Source of the DNA: Candidatus Manganitrophaceae bacterium
GTDB taxonomy: Bacteria > Nitrospirota > Nitrospiria > SBBL01 > Manganitrophaceae
Assembly (NCBI GenBank): GCA_016200325.1
Contig: JACQEZ010000014.1
Span: 62,001-126,000 of the forward strand
DNA length: 64,000 nt
Direction: 5' to 3'
Part shown: piece by piece, positions 45,670 to 57,400 of the stretch
Layout of the letters: the number at the start of each line of letters is the position of its first letter
Position numbering within the stretch: position 1 is the stretch's first letter
Notes under the pieces: generated by a model
The model's input: only the letters and a program-made list of their open reading frames with translations
The model's database searches: none
What the model was told of the DNA's origin: nothing
Made by a program: the position numbers and the translations under genes

Positions 45670-46275
45670 ATGGATCAAAAAAAGGGACTCTTAATTGCTC
45701 TATTGGTTCTTTGGGGAGGACTGATTTTTTATCGAATGGTCCTTGATGAAGGTCCCAAACGCGCACCGCTGAAATATATAAAGGGAGCGACTGTCCAAAC
45801 TGCAAAAAAGCAAGAGGACGACGCCCCGATGAAAATTCGGACAGAGTTGTTCGAATCGAATCCTCCTTCCTCTCCGGAGGAGGTGAAGAATATTTTTGCT
45901 CCCCTTGCCGAGCCGAAACCGCCGACTTCTGCCGATCCTCGGCCTGTCGTGCCGCGCCGGCCCCCTTCTGCGCCGACCCCTGTGCCGTCGCCGCTTCCCC
46001 CTCCCATGGCGGCACCGACGCCGGAGGAGTTGGCGTTCGCGCAAGCAAAAGGGGAGCTGGCGGAGATCCGTTACCTTGGTTTTTTAGACCGGGGAAATGG
46101 GAAACCAGAAGGATTTTTTTCGAGGAGACAGGAGACGGTCATCGGGGAGAAGGGTGGGCTTCTTTTCGGCCGCTTCACGATTCGGGAGCTGTCGAGCTCA
46201 CTTGCAATCATTGCTGATAAGAACACGAAGGCTGAAGTCACGCTTCAGCTCTCAGAGGGAAAAAACGAAAAATGA
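45670..46275 (+). CDS. PilP/GspC-like membrane-anchored protein
   Basis: A 201-residue protein with one N-terminal membrane segment (GLLIALLVLWGGLIFYRMVL). A long Pro-rich linker (about 90-120) leads to a small beta domain (about 130-198: EIRYLGFLDRGNGKPEGFFS, then GGLLFGRFTIRELSSSLAII), which resembles the homology region of PilP and GspC. Those proteins dock on the secretin. No secretin gene lies nearby. Its last codons overlap the cytochrome gene by 4 bases. Confidence 0.7.
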   Translation: MDQKKGLLIALLVLWGGLIFYRMVLDEGPKRAPLKYIKGATVQTAKKQEDDAPMKIRTELFESNPPSSPEEVKNIFAPLAEPKPPTSADPRPVVPRRPPSAPTPVPSPLPPPMAAPTPEELAFAQAKGELAEIRYLGFLDRGNGKPEGFFSRRQETVIGEKGGLLFGRFTIRELSSSLAIIADKNTKAEVTLQLSEGKNEK

Positions 46276-46745
46276 GCCCACTTCGTATTCTATTGACGTT
46301 ATTGTCGATGATTATTGTCATGGCCGGTCTCATCCATATTATGACGAATGCGTTCGTGACCTCTTCCAGTGATGATCCGATGGTCTCGGCCTTCGATCTA
46401 ACCCGGCCCCGTGCGCCCTCGGATGCTCGAGCGCTTAAGAATCCGATTCGTCTCTCGGGAGATGCCATCTCGAATGGGAAGGCGCTCTATGAGGGAAAGG
46501 GAAACTGCTATGTCTGTCATGGTATGGGTGGACATGGCGATGGGGAGGCGGGGGTAATGCTGAGTCCTCCTCCGCGCAATTTTACAGATCCGCAATTCCA
46601 ACGGCTTCGGAGCGATGGGGAGCTCTTCTGGACGATTAAGTATGGAATCCCCGATACGGGGATGTTTTCCTATATACCGCGTTATGTGACCGAAGAAGAA
46701 GCATGGATGATTATTCATTACATTCGGACGTTGGAAGGGAAATAG
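46272..46745 (+). CDS. Membrane-anchored monohaem cytochrome c
   Basis: A 157-residue protein with one N-terminal membrane anchor (about 5-27) and a class I cytochrome c domain. The haem site is CYVCH in GKGNCYVCHGMGGHGDG. A distal Met is in GIPDTGMFSY, and the final helix reads EEEAWMIIHYIRTLE. It would carry electrons on the periplasmic side. The ATG overlaps the end of the PilP/GspC-like gene (ATGA), so the two are translationally coupled, an unusual neighbour for a secretion operon. Confidence 0.9.
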   Translation: MSPLRILLTLLSMIIVMAGLIHIMTNAFVTSSSDDPMVSAFDLTRPRAPSDARALKNPIRLSGDAISNGKALYEGKGNCYVCHGMGGHGDGEAGVMLSPPPRNFTDPQFQRLRSDGELFWTIKYGIPDTGMFSYIPRYVTEEEAWMIIHYIRTLEGK

Positions 46746-46779
46746 GGTAGGGCGCCTGACCGGCGGGAAGAGGTTATCG

Positions 46780-47304
46780 ATGAGAGCGTTTTTGAAAACC
46801 AGATGGAAAACCTTCCCTCTTTTTCTCTTTCTTGTGCTTTGGGTCGCTGCCTGCGGCCCAAAGGTCATTCCGAAAGAATTCGAAGAGAAGATCGACAAAA
46901 AGTTGACCTTTGAGGAAATCCAGAAAAATCCAGATGCCTATCGGGGGAGATCGATCTTAATCGGCGGAGAAATCATTGAGACCCGCAACTTGAAAGATAA
47001 AACGGAGATCGAGGTCCTTCAAAAACCGCTCGGGTCCAACCGGGCGCCTGTTCCGATCGATGAATCGAATGGGCGTTTTATTCTGATTCATTCTTCCTTT
47101 CTTGATCCCGCCGTTTTCAGAAGCGGCCGGCGCCTCACCGCAGTCGGCACCGTCCAGGGGGGGAGAGATGAACGATTCGGTGAGGCAGAAAGAATCACGC
47201 CGGTATTGGAGGATGAGCACATACACCTCTGGCCGCCGGGACAAGCAGACCGAGAACCCTCCGTTGGATTCAGCTTTGGTATCGGAGCTGTTTTTGGTCG
47301 GTAG
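46780..47304 (+). CDS. Slp-family outer-membrane lipoprotein
   Basis: A 174-residue lipoprotein with lipobox VAAC near residue 25. The Slp-type domain reads PKEFEEKIDKKLTFEEIQKN, YRGRSILIGGEIIETRNLKD and LTAVGTVQGGRDERFGEAER. Slp proteins are starvation- or stress-inducible and their role is unknown. It follows the cytochrome gene by 34 bases. It converges on the FIST gene with 34 bases between stops and no clear terminator. Confidence 0.85.
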   Translation: MRAFLKTRWKTFPLFLFLVLWVAACGPKVIPKEFEEKIDKKLTFEEIQKNPDAYRGRSILIGGEIIETRNLKDKTEIEVLQKPLGSNRAPVPIDESNGRFILIHSSFLDPAVFRSGRRLTAVGTVQGGRDERFGEAERITPVLEDEHIHLWPPGQADREPSVGFSFGIGAVFGR

Positions 47305-47338
47305 GGGAGGAAGTGATTAGCCGCCGCTTTTCGGGTGA

Positions 47339-48661
47339 CTATTTTCCTTTAAAGATGCCGAAACAGCTGGTGTAGCCATGTAGGAAGGTTGATCCCCCTA
47401 CGGCGCCGATCTCTCCATTACAGAAGAAACCTCCCAATGGAAGGGGACCAATCTGAGAATGAAACAGGTTGCTGTCGTGATTCGACTCGCCGTATAAGTG
47501 CTCGCCGCGACCGAGGCAGGAGAAGAGGAGGGCCCCTCTTGCCGATCGCGCTTTGCCCTCTATTTGGTATTGCGTCAGATACCACTTTAGGTCTTCGGCC
47601 GAAGTCTCGGCATCCCGTAAATGAAACTGGACCATCTGCCCTTCCCGAAGGAGGGCCCCCACTGCAAGGCTTCCGCTCTTCGAATCCATCCCGACCAGGT
47701 TCCGGATCAGAAAGTCGCCTCTCACCAATGTATCTTTAAACGGCGTCATCGCGAGCCCGAGAAAGAGGGAGTGCTGCATTAACTTTTGGTCCTCCTCGCT
47801 GAGTTGCTCATAGAGCTCCTGCAGCACTTCAATCGGCGGCTTGTGGTCAAGTGTTATGAGGAGATTTCGGTTACATTGTGTGATCGGAAGCGGGGTTCCG
47901 ATCGGTCGACAGCCCTGCGCAACGATGGTATCGATTTCAACATTTCCACTCAGCGCAACGCCGACAAGGCCGGACCGATAAACCGTTCTATTCAGAAAGA
48001 GCCCATTCTGTCCTGCACTGCTTCCTCCGCTTGCCAATCCGCCGATTTTGGTCGCGGCCGCATAAGCGAAATCGAGTCCGATGAGGCCTTTCTCCGCTTC
48101 GAATGAGAATGGATCTGCAAAGAGGATAAAATGAGGTTGCCGGTCAGCCGCGATCCCGAAGCAGCTTTCCCACTTTTTGGGACTTGCATCGAGATCCGGA
48201 AGGTCTGAGGAGTCTAAATGGAAAGGGGTCATCTCGACCCCCGGGAGGCGAGCGACGGTGAGCGCCATGGCCGGACGGTGTTCAACCTCTTTCCCTCCTC
48301 CGATAATCCCTCCGCCTGAGCAGCCGATTAATGTTCGACACTGTAATGATCCAGTGATGGTTTCGAGAATACTCTCATCGTCATGCTGAAAATGGGAGGA
48401 GGTAAAGAGAAAGGCGAGATCAACCGGGTCTTTCCCGATTTGAGCGTGGATCTGTTGGACAAGTCGTTTCGATGCGCTTTGGACGTCTCGGTCTTGACTC
48501 AGGGAAGAGGCCCACTGCATTGAGAGATCCTTTTTTTTCTCTGAATGATCCATATTTCTGAGAATCCGGACAAGGTCAACGGTAAGCTTTGAGGCATCAT
48601 ACCCTTTTATGGCTATTGTGTCGAGAGGGGAGCGAGAAAGGCCCTTAGATAAGGGAGACAA
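47339..48661 (-). CDS. FIST N- and C-domain sensory protein
   Basis: A 440-residue protein with a FIST_N domain (about 60-230: DLAFLFTSSHFQHDDESILE, LIGCSGGGIIGGGKEVEHRP) and a FIST_C domain (about 250-400), ending in GALLFSCLGRGEHLYGESNH and GGFFCNGEIGAVGGSTFLHGYT. FIST domains are thought to bind small ligands and are often fused to signalling domains; here none is attached. There is no signal peptide, so it is cytoplasmic. It is the last gene of the minus-strand island, 9 bases after the gene before it. Confidence 0.9.
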   Translation of the reverse strand: MSPLSKGLSRSPLDTIAIKGYDASKLTVDLVRILRNMDHSEKKKDLSMQWASSLSQDRDVQSASKRLVQQIHAQIGKDPVDLAFLFTSSHFQHDDESILETITGSLQCRTLIGCSGGGIIGGGKEVEHRPAMALTVARLPGVEMTPFHLDSSDLPDLDASPKKWESCFGIAADRQPHFILFADPFSFEAEKGLIGLDFAYAAATKIGGLASGGSSAGQNGLFLNRTVYRSGLVGVALSGNVEIDTIVAQGCRPIGTPLPITQCNRNLLITLDHKPPIEVLQELYEQLSEEDQKLMQHSLFLGLAMTPFKDTLVRGDFLIRNLVGMDSKSGSLAVGALLREGQMVQFHLRDAETSAEDLKWYLTQYQIEGKARSARGALLFSCLGRGEHLYGESNHDSNLFHSQIGPLPLGGFFCNGEIGAVGGSTFLHGYTSCFGIFKGK

Positions 48662-48670
48662 GAGAGATGA

Positions 48671-49675
48671 TTATGGACTGGTTGATCCTATCCCAAGGGG
48701 TCCGGCAGGGTAAGTAACAGAGGGCAAAACTGAGTTGTTCCCGCTATATTGAAGGGTGCCGCTGTCATCCTGTTCCATGTCGCCTTGATCGGCATACGCG
48801 CCGGGAGAATGGACGTACTGAGTCCAGTTAATCTTCGGGTTATCAAAGGTTGTTGGGCCGGTATTGTTGGTCTGCCAATTGGTCGTAAAATTCGCTTCTT
48901 GATCTCCTGAACCGGGGCTGTCCAGACTCCCGGAGCCGCCCGAGATATAGTTCACCACCTGGTGCTCGGTTTGACTGCTGGTGGTGCAGCCGGGAGGGGC
49001 CGGCGGGCCGGAAACGCTGGCGCAGGAGGCCCAATGAAAGACATTATCGGCGAGATAACCCATGTGTGGATCGGTCTGTTGCACCCCTCCGGAGAGGCAA
49101 TCGGTCCCGCCGGCAGCGCAAACGTCGATCTGAGTTGGGAAAGAGCTGGTGAATGGTTGAAGGGAATTTCCTCCGCTCGGAATGCTCATCCCCTGGCTGT
49201 CGGGGTTGAAGCGAATGTCACCGCAGTTCAGGCCGGCGAGGTTGTTGGTAATTGAGCCGACCGTTCTGCCGCATTTATACGTGGCCACGTCATCCCCTGT
49301 TCCTAAAACAGTGTCAGGACCCGGATCTGCCGTAGAGATAATCCCAAACATGTTGTCAGTCAAGGCGCCTGGTCCCGATCGGTTAAAGAATGGGCTTACG
49401 CAGGGTCCGACTGGACAAAGGGTCGGATCGACATGCCGAAGCATCAATACGGGACTGTAGCCGGGGCAATTGGGGCACTGCGGATTGGCGAAGAGGCCGG
49501 TGCATTCGGTTTTCGTCGCGCTCTCCGCCGGGCCGACTCCTCCGGCGACCGTGCAATCAGCGCGACTCCCTGTGGGAGAAAGCAGGAGAATTCCCCAGAA
49601 CGTCAGGCTCAGAAAAAGAATTATTAAATGATGATTGATTGACTTTATTAATTTGTTGGAATTTAAGGAGGACAT
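48671..49675 (-). CDS. Secreted Cys-rich hypothetical protein
   Basis: A 334-residue protein with a signal peptide (HHLIILFLSLTFWGILLLSP, cleavage near SRA/D). The mature part is rich in Gly, Ser, Pro, Asn and about 15 Cys, many in short spacings (CTGLFANPQCPNCPGYS), and has few charges. No known domain is recognised. The start overlaps the stop of the upstream gene by 13 bases. It shares low charge and Asn/Ser richness with its neighbour, which suggests a joint extracellular role. Confidence 0.75.
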   Translation of the reverse strand: MSSLNSNKLIKSINHHLIILFLSLTFWGILLLSPTGSRADCTVAGGVGPAESATKTECTGLFANPQCPNCPGYSPVLMLRHVDPTLCPVGPCVSPFFNRSGPGALTDNMFGIISTADPGPDTVLGTGDDVATYKCGRTVGSITNNLAGLNCGDIRFNPDSQGMSIPSGGNSLQPFTSSFPTQIDVCAAGGTDCLSGGVQQTDPHMGYLADNVFHWASCASVSGPPAPPGCTTSSQTEHQVVNYISGGSGSLDSPGSGDQEANFTTNWQTNNTGPTTFDNPKINWTQYVHSPGAYADQGDMEQDDSGTLQYSGNNSVLPSVTYPAGPLGIGSTSP

Positions 49676-50535
49676 ACAGCTCCTGAAGAATTGCTGAACA
49701 GTCCTGGATTAAATTGAGAGCCTTGACAGAGATTTCCGGCTGCATCGACACAGGTGATTACACCCGTTGGCCCGGATTCAAACCGACCGGTGTATGAGCT
49801 TTTGCTGGATGTAATAGAGCAGTTAGAAGGGAGGCTTTCACTCAGTGTCATCTTCAGTGTGCCGACGGCATTCCCGACCATCTGCCCATTGGCATCGGTT
49901 GTGGAATCAATAACAAAGAAGATCTTAAATTGTTGTTCATTGTCTTCGTTGAGGTCAAAGCCATATTCGATGTGGTGAACCCTCAGAGTCCCGAATGTAT
50001 CCGACCTGAATTGATAAAATGGCTGACCAATTGCTCCAAGGCTGGGAGGACTGAGAATCACGATTTTAGAGGAAGTCGCGTCATCGATTCCAAGGGGTAT
50101 GATCTGGTTGATTGAACCCTTTGTTTGGCAGGGATAGGGAAAAGGGGGACCGCTGTGGTCATTGGGTCCACAGGGAGCTCCCCTGCCGAAGCGGTTGTCA
50201 ATCAAGTTAAATCCGCCCGGGAGCTGAGGATCAAAAGCAGAGGAGCAAAAGTTTCCAAAGCCGGATGGGGAGCAATCGTCATTGGTATTAAAAGGATCGC
50301 TTGTATCGGCGAAGGGTCCCGTTGCACCACCAAAAGTTCCGCAGCTTCCGGCATTTCCACCGGCACATGCAGTTCCGGCATTATCGCTGGTGGACAGGTT
50401 TTTATTGGAGCCATTGTTAACGCCCATACCGGAGTTAATGGTCAGCGTTTTGTTGACTTGATTTCCTGCTGCCCAGGACACTTTCGGAGCGGCGAGTAGA
50501 AAAATGAGTGAGATCAGAAAAATCGGTTTCATCAT
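49663..50535 (-). CDS. Secreted Gly/Asn/Ser-rich hypothetical protein
   Basis: A 290-residue protein with signal peptide (ISLIFLLAAPKVSWA/A). The N-terminal part repeats short Asn/Gly/Ser phrases (INSGMGVNNGSNKNLSTSDN). The C-terminal half looks like a beta sandwich (FGTLRVHHIEYGFDLNEDNE, then VGTLKMTLSESLPSNCSIT). It contains several Cys. No family recognised. It lies 50 bases after the FN3 protein gene and is translationally coupled to the next gene. Confidence 0.75.
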   Translation of the reverse strand: MMKPIFLISLIFLLAAPKVSWAAGNQVNKTLTINSGMGVNNGSNKNLSTSDNAGTACAGGNAGSCGTFGGATGPFADTSDPFNTNDDCSPSGFGNFCSSAFDPQLPGGFNLIDNRFGRGAPCGPNDHSGPPFPYPCQTKGSINQIIPLGIDDATSSKIVILSPPSLGAIGQPFYQFRSDTFGTLRVHHIEYGFDLNEDNEQQFKIFFVIDSTTDANGQMVGNAVGTLKMTLSESLPSNCSITSSKSSYTGRFESGPTGVITCVDAAGNLCQGSQFNPGLFSNSSGAVCPP

Positions 50536-50584
50536 GGGTTCCTTTATATCCCTATTTTAAATCAATCATGGAACCTCTTTTTTG

Positions 50585-51418
50585 TCAATTTAATGCAACT
50601 GAAATTTCATTGGAATCTCCGCTGGAGCAGCCATCCGAATTTACTGCAGTTGCCTTATAAATATAGGTCTCTCCTGATGATAAATTTCCATCTAAAAAGC
50701 TAAGTGAGGTGATTGGCAAGGATGTAATGCGAGTATATGCCGTTTGGCCAGATGTCCGGCGGAAGAGATGATATCCAAGGAGATTTGGTTCATTTGGGTT
50801 CGACCAGGAAAGAAGGATGGTCTCTTTACCGTGTCGCGGACTCCAGAGATTTAATGGCGGCGCCGGCGGAGGCGCAGCGGCGCCTTGTATAAAATTGACA
50901 ACCAATCGTGTCGGATCGACCCCGTTCGGGAAAGCATAGGAGCCTCCTCCAGGAGAGATCTCGGTTGTGACGCCGCGGGTTGTATCCGTCAGCCGTACAA
51001 TTGGATGTTGGCAGAGGTTGTTAGAAGCATTGAGAGTCCAGGTGAGTATCGTGTCGGTTCCAAGGCGGTCCGAGGAGACATCGATATCCCAGGTGTGAGA
51101 GGGCTCGTTGCTGCTTCGAATGTCTTGCCAGAGCCATTCGCTTCCGGCCGTATAGCTGGTGCTATTCATATATTCCGGATGGGGAAATGTCGTTTGTAGC
51201 GGACCTGCAGGGAAAGCAACGGTGTCCCACTGATTATTGAAAGCATCATCAGCGGTTCTATCGACGCCCAAAATGAGTCTGCTTTGAAATACACCATTGG
51301 GTGCGAAAGGATCCGGGGTCGAGAAATTTAGAACCATATACCAATCAAGGGCCCAGCTGATGGAAGAGATTCCCATCGTGCTCATCAAAATCGCTAAGAT
51401 AAAGAAAAGTCGCCTCAT
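50585..51418 (-). CDS. Secreted protein with C-terminal fibronectin type III domain
   Basis: A 277-residue protein with signal peptide (FFILAILMSTMGISSISWA/L). The N-terminal 170 residues form an unnamed beta domain (WYMVLNFSTPDPFAPNGVFQ, FHWDID-like strands). A fibronectin type III domain covers about 185-275 (PPAPPLNLWSPRHGKETILL, LLGYHLFRRTSGQTAYTRIT). It lies 15 bases after the giant exoprotein gene and so is very likely in the same transcript. Confidence 0.75.
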   Translation of the reverse strand: MRRLFFILAILMSTMGISSISWALDWYMVLNFSTPDPFAPNGVFQSRLILGVDRTADDAFNNQWDTVAFPAGPLQTTFPHPEYMNSTSYTAGSEWLWQDIRSSNEPSHTWDIDVSSDRLGTDTILTWTLNASNNLCQHPIVRLTDTTRGVTTEISPGGGSYAFPNGVDPTRLVVNFIQGAAAPPPAPPLNLWSPRHGKETILLSWSNPNEPNLLGYHLFRRTSGQTAYTRITSLPITSLSFLDGNLSSGETYIYKATAVNSDGCSSGDSNEISVALN

Positions 51419-51433
51419 CGATTCCCCTTTGAT

Positions 51434-54400
51434 TTATGGTTTCACAACAATCAGGTTATAAGTATTTGCCGCATTTGCGTCAGTCACCTGCAGCCAGTAG
51501 CCCTGCCAGAGTTGCAAAGTCGCTTTTTGTGCTGGATCAGGATCATTATAAGTCTTAAACGTGTAGGCAGCGCCATCCCATCGGTAGAGCGCATTCCCGA
51601 CCCAACCGGCGGCTACGGCATTGGCATATGATTTAAAATTAGCGGCATTAGCGGAAGAAGTGCAGGTCCCTGTCCCACCGTTTTGACCAACGCAAGTGGT
51701 ATCTAGACTGACATCTTTGGTATAGGGGTTTCCGATGATGTTATACCCCTGGCTAAGTGGGATTGTGAAGGTCGCGGCCGAATTAGCAGACCCAGCGGGG
51801 TTTAGGAATCGTGTGTCGTCAGGGGATTCGAGGAAATATCCAACCCCAGGCAGAACCGTATCTGTTGCAGAAAGAAGATCGAACGATCCGGTCTGATTGG
51901 TCGTTCCGGTCGAGACCCACTTTTTTACATTTACTGGGACCCCGACACTCGATCCAAAAACGGTTGCCACGTCGGCAGGGCTTGGAGTCATTGGGACGGA
52001 GACCATGTTCCAACCGCTGAGTAAGTTGGTGGCCGGGATGGGGGGGCTGCTTGCCGCATTAACAACATTCGATAGTGGAGAGGTCCACGGTTTCGCATCG
52101 CTGCTTTTTAGCGCAAAGTAATAGGGGGTATTCGGATTCAGCCCTTGGATCGTGAAGGTTTCTGTCGAGCCGGCCGACTGAGGCGTCGGTGCGGTCGTCG
52201 CTGCCGTTGCATTTGAGAATCGGACCTCCCCGACCGCTGGGGTGGCAGCATCATCAACGATCTTTAATGTTGAATACCGGATGTTATAGGATGTTACCGT
52301 TCCGCAGGGACATCCCGATCCGGTTCCTGCATCTCCCGGCGCAGTCCATGTCAAGGTTGTAGAATTCGGTGTCCGGGCGCTGATTGCCAAATTGGTAACC
52401 GCATTTGGAGCAACTGAATCGGTCACGGTCGGCCCAGAGAAGATTCCTAATGAGGGAACGAGCGGTAAAAAGACCTGTTTGCCTCCGTCGGAGGCTTCAA
52501 AAAGATATGTATGGCTCCCAATACCAAGGTTGGTACTATAGGTATATTGTTCTCCATTGACATAGTTGCCATCCTTAAGTGCGGCTGAGGCGCTGCTGTC
52601 CAGGCTCATTAATCGCCCCGAATCACCATCGATGTGGACCTTTACATACAGTGGGCGGTTGTTGTCCGGGTGGGTATAAACTACTTTATACGTAAACTGA
52701 GTTGATCCGCTTTCGCCATTGTCAGGATTGACTCCATCGGTTCCATATCCGGTGGCGGATGAAAACTGTAGGAACGGTTCGTTCACAGAGACGTTCGGTC
52801 CGGGAAGAGGTACACTCGGTGCACTGGTCGGCAGTGTATAGGTGTTGCTTCCATCGGAAGCGACGAAATAATAGGTGTGCGATCCGACCGCAAGCTGATT
52901 CGCAGTCGTGCTGTAGTAGAACTGTTCTCCGTCTGTGTAATCGCCGTTTCTTAAGGGGTCATTGGTGATAAAGGAGCCATCATGAGACATATTGAAACCA
53001 ACACCATCAATATAGACCTTAATTGAAGTCGGGGCAAAATTGGATCCGCTGGCATAGACAACTTTATAAGTGTAGATGTGCGCAGGATTCCATCCATCCG
53101 GGTCGACACCATCGGTTCCGTAATATCCCCCTTCCGGAGAGTAAGAGAGGGTTGGGAGACTGTTATAGTTAACCTGGACATAGATCTGTGTAACGCGGAC
53201 TTCATTGCATCCTCCTGAGCGGAAGCAATCTTGCTTAGTCAGTTTAACCACGCCGAGAAGACTGGCGACATCATTCCAGGTCCATGCGGCACCGGTTTTT
53301 GGATTGTTATTGTAGAGGGTACTAGCATAGGTTGTGTAAGTACTGTTTCCAGGGGTTGTGTAGGCGCTCGTATAATCGGTTCCGCCGACTTGAAGGCCGA
53401 CTGAGAAGTTGATGTTATTACTCCCGGCGTCTCGAATAATTGCGAAGGATTGGACGGAGGTAATCACCGCTGTGCTCCGGACTGTATCATCCATGTTCAT
53501 ATACAGTTTATTGTTCGTTCGAGTTGCTCGTGCATAAGAGATGTCGCCGTCAAAGAGCCAGGGTACACTGCTTAGGTTGGGCGAGAAGGCAGTTGCTGAA
53601 GTGAAAGAGGTGTCATTCGCAATGGCGGTGACCCTCCGTTTCTGCTGCGGCGAACCGGCGGTGACGATGCTCCCGACGCTCATGGTGGTGAAGTTAGATC
53701 CGACTCCTGTCACGGTGGTCGATCCCGATGCGTTTGAGATGGTCCCATTGCCGGGATAGCCTGCATCCAGCGCGGTGGAGGGATCTTGGTCATTTCCTAA
53801 GAAAGTAAATCCCGATGTTTGAGAATTCCGGCTGGCCGGGTAGACAATCACCCCCGAGCTGACCGAGTCGGTCACTGAGGGGGCGAGGAAGCCGTCGCCA
53901 TTCAGCGGCCAGACAACGGGTGTGACGCCATCAGTAGCATCAAAGGAGTAGGCATGGGTGCCCGGATCGGCCATGTACACGGTTACGGTATACTGCTCGC
54001 CGTTTGTGTAGTTTCCATCGCTGATACCATTATGGGTATAAGAGGTTCCTGAAGAAAGGTTGGAGCTAAATGCAGAGTTGACGGTCAAACTGGTCGCACT
54101 CGCGATGGCGGTCACCGTCTTGGTTTGAGCGGATGCGGTAATCGTGTCTCCGACGACCAGCTCTGCTAAGAAATTCGTTCCGCTGCCGGTCACCGTGGTA
54201 GAAGATGAGGAAATCGTTCCGGCTCCGGTGACCGTGGCACCTGTATCCGGATTCATCGCGTAGACCGTCGTGTTGTAATCGAGAAGGAGTCGGGGATAGC
54301 CCGTGACCGGGGGGTTATTGTCAGCGTCGGTATAGACAATCTTAAAAATGAACGGCGTGCTGACTGTTCCGGTGTTCGGTTCTACCCCTCGGAGCGGGAG

Positions 54401-57400
54401 ATCGGTGAAGAAAGAGGTGAATGCCGCTCCGGAGAGGTTTGGAGAGAAGGCTGTGTCGACCGTTAAAGAAGTATTGCTCGCAATCGTCATCACCGTCCGG
54501 GTCTGCCCGGCAGCCGTGATGGTGGATCCAACCTGAAGCTGGGTTTGGAAGCTTGTTCCCGTCCCGGTAACGGTCGTTGTCCCTGACGTGGTCAAAGTGC
54601 CTGTGCCCGACCAGGCGGCATACGAGAAGGTCGTTCCGGACAGATTGGGGGAGAAGGGGGTATCCACCGTTAGGCTGGTGTTGCTGCTGATTGCAGTAAC
54701 GGTTCGGGTCTGTCCGCTGGCAGTGGTAATGGTTGTGCCGACTTGAAGCTGTGTTGTAAAGCTCGTTCCTGTGCCGGTCACAGTGTTGGTTCCGGAGGTA
54801 GAAAGCGTGCCGGTCCCGGTCGACCGGAGAGTATAGCCGGTCTGATTTGCGAAAGAAAGGGTCGGCGCACTGCTGGAGACGACCGGCCCGCTCAGGGTTC
54901 CAGAGAGTGGAGTCCGGGCCGTGTTGGTGCCGTCTGAGACGTCGAAGTAATAGTTATGGGGCGCTCCTTGCGCTGCAAGCCCGGTGGTTGTGTAGACATA
55001 CTGCTCCCCATTGGTGTAATCGCCATCATGCAGCGCCGCAGAAGCTTGCGTGTCTAGGGTCATGGCGACCCCTCCTGCGCTGCCGTCAATGTGAACCTTG
55101 GGATATCCGGCGGCAGGGGCAACACCAAAAGCCTGTGTGTATACGATTCGATAGCTGAAAGATGTCCCCGTGGTCCCACCATTCGGGTCGACCCCGTCGT
55201 CGAAATACCTCGGATCACTTGCAAAGGTCAAATTAATCGGCGAATAGGTGATGGTGAGATAAAGTTGGGTGACCCGAACTTCATTGTTGTTGGTTTGGTG
55301 TACCACCACCGCCCCCATGCCGTTGATATCATTCCAGGTCCAGTTTTCCCCGGTTGCTGGATTGGTGGTGTAAAGGGTGCCGGAGAGTGTTCCATAGGCG
55401 TCGGCCGGGGTTTTGGTGGACCCTGAGAGATAATCAGTGATGCCGAGTCGTAATCCGAAGTCCAGGCCTGTGGTCGTGGAGCTCGATGTGTCTCTGGCAA
55501 CAACCGATACCTGAACGGAGATAATCGAGAGGGCATCCGGTAGCGTTGCAGGGGGGTCGATCTCCATATAGAGCCGGTCACCGTTCACGGTGCTCCTGGC
55601 GAAAGAGGTATCACCGTCGTTTGTATCCAGCGCTACTGCATTGGCATAGGTGCTGGTGCCGCTGGAGCTACAGGTTGGGGTTGAGTTGCAGAAGGTCCAG
55701 CCAGTGGTGGCTGCCGTCCCTGAGCTCGTGAGTCCAGAAGGGGCGAGGTTTGGTGAGGCTCCGGTAAGGGAGACATAGGGCCCGTTATAGGTTGCAGTGC
55801 CGGCCGGTGACCGCGCCGTATTGGTCCCATCGCTGGCGTCGAAATAATAGGTATGGCTTCCCTGGCTCAATGTTGCCGTATAGACGTATTGCTCTCCATT
55901 TGCGTAATTTCCATCGTGGAGGGTTGCAGCGGCGGAGGAGTCGAGGGTCATTGCGACGCCGGTCGCGTTACCGTCGATGTGAACCTTCGGATTGTTCGCA
56001 GCGGGGGCGACGTTATTAATTTGATAGTACACAGTTTTGAACTTAAACTGAGTGCTTGTATTTCCTAGATCGGGATTCACCCCATCGGCGATATAACCGG
56101 ACTCGGTCGAAGTTTGTAATTGAACCGGACCATAGTTGACGGTTACATAGAGTTGTGTGACGCGCATTTTGCTGGCATTCGTATGATGAACGACCGCGAT
56201 CAATTTTTGGATATCGGTCCAGGTCCAGGGGGCTCCGGTCAATGGATTGAACCCATAGGCTGTCCCTGACAAGGTCGTATATGTTGTTGAGGAGGTGCTG
56301 AGGACCGATCCCTCGATGAGATTATCGGCGGTGGAGAGCCCCAGCGTAAAGTTAATTGTCCCCGACTCGCTCCTGACGATCGCACTCACCTGAACCGAGG
56401 TGATGAATTGTCCATTGGATCGGGCGTCGTCGAGCGACATATATAAATAATCGTCGGTGTTCCTCCCCCGAGCATAGGTTGTATCGCCATCATTGGTGTC
56501 GAGGGCGGTTGTCGGATCGAAACAGTCAGATCGTCTAAAGCCCGAATTGCAGAAGCTGAACCCGGAGGTCCCATCGACGGAATCGCTTGGATAGAGGATG
56601 AAGCTGCCGGCCGGTAGGGAAATAGCGGGACCGCTATAATTCCCGGAGACCGGGGACACGACGCTGGCAGTCCCATCCGAGGCGTCAAAATAATAACTAC
56701 GAGTGGTGCCGGTGGGGAATCCTCCTGAATAGGTGTATGTGTATTGTTCCCCATCGATGTAGTTCCCGTCATGCAGCGTCGGATCCGAAACATTGGTATC
56801 GAGGGTCATTGCAACGCCGGTTGCATTGCCGTCGATGTGGACCTTGGGATACCCGGCGGCCGGAGCGGTGCCATTGGCATTGCTATAGATGACTTTGTAG
56901 GTAAAGCTTGTGGTGTTGTTTCCGGAGTCGGGATTAACCCCGTCGATACTGTCATAGCCCGGATCATCTGAGAAGGAAAGGATCACCGGTGTATGGGTAA
57001 TCAACACTTTAAATTGGGTAATACGAACAGCATTTGTGCTCTCATTGAGGACGATCCCGAGCGCTTGATTGATATCATCCCAAGTAAAAGATTTTCCGGT
57101 ATCCGGATTGATTTTGAATAGGGCGCTGGCCGGTGTATAAGTGGTATAGGCCGCGCAACTGGCACTCACTGCGACGCTGAAGGCACTGCTGAGATAGTCT
57201 GTTCCATTTAATTGAAGGCCCAATCGGACACTGGCCGCACTACTGGGTGCGCACATTACTGCCGAGACCTGAACGGCGGTGATTGAGCCGGTCAGTGCCG
57301 AGTCGTCCAGATCAAGATAAAGAGTCTCTCCATTATCCGAAGGGGCATTATCTGCATAAGTCGTGTTTCCATCGGCTGTGTCAAGGGCACTTGAAGCATC

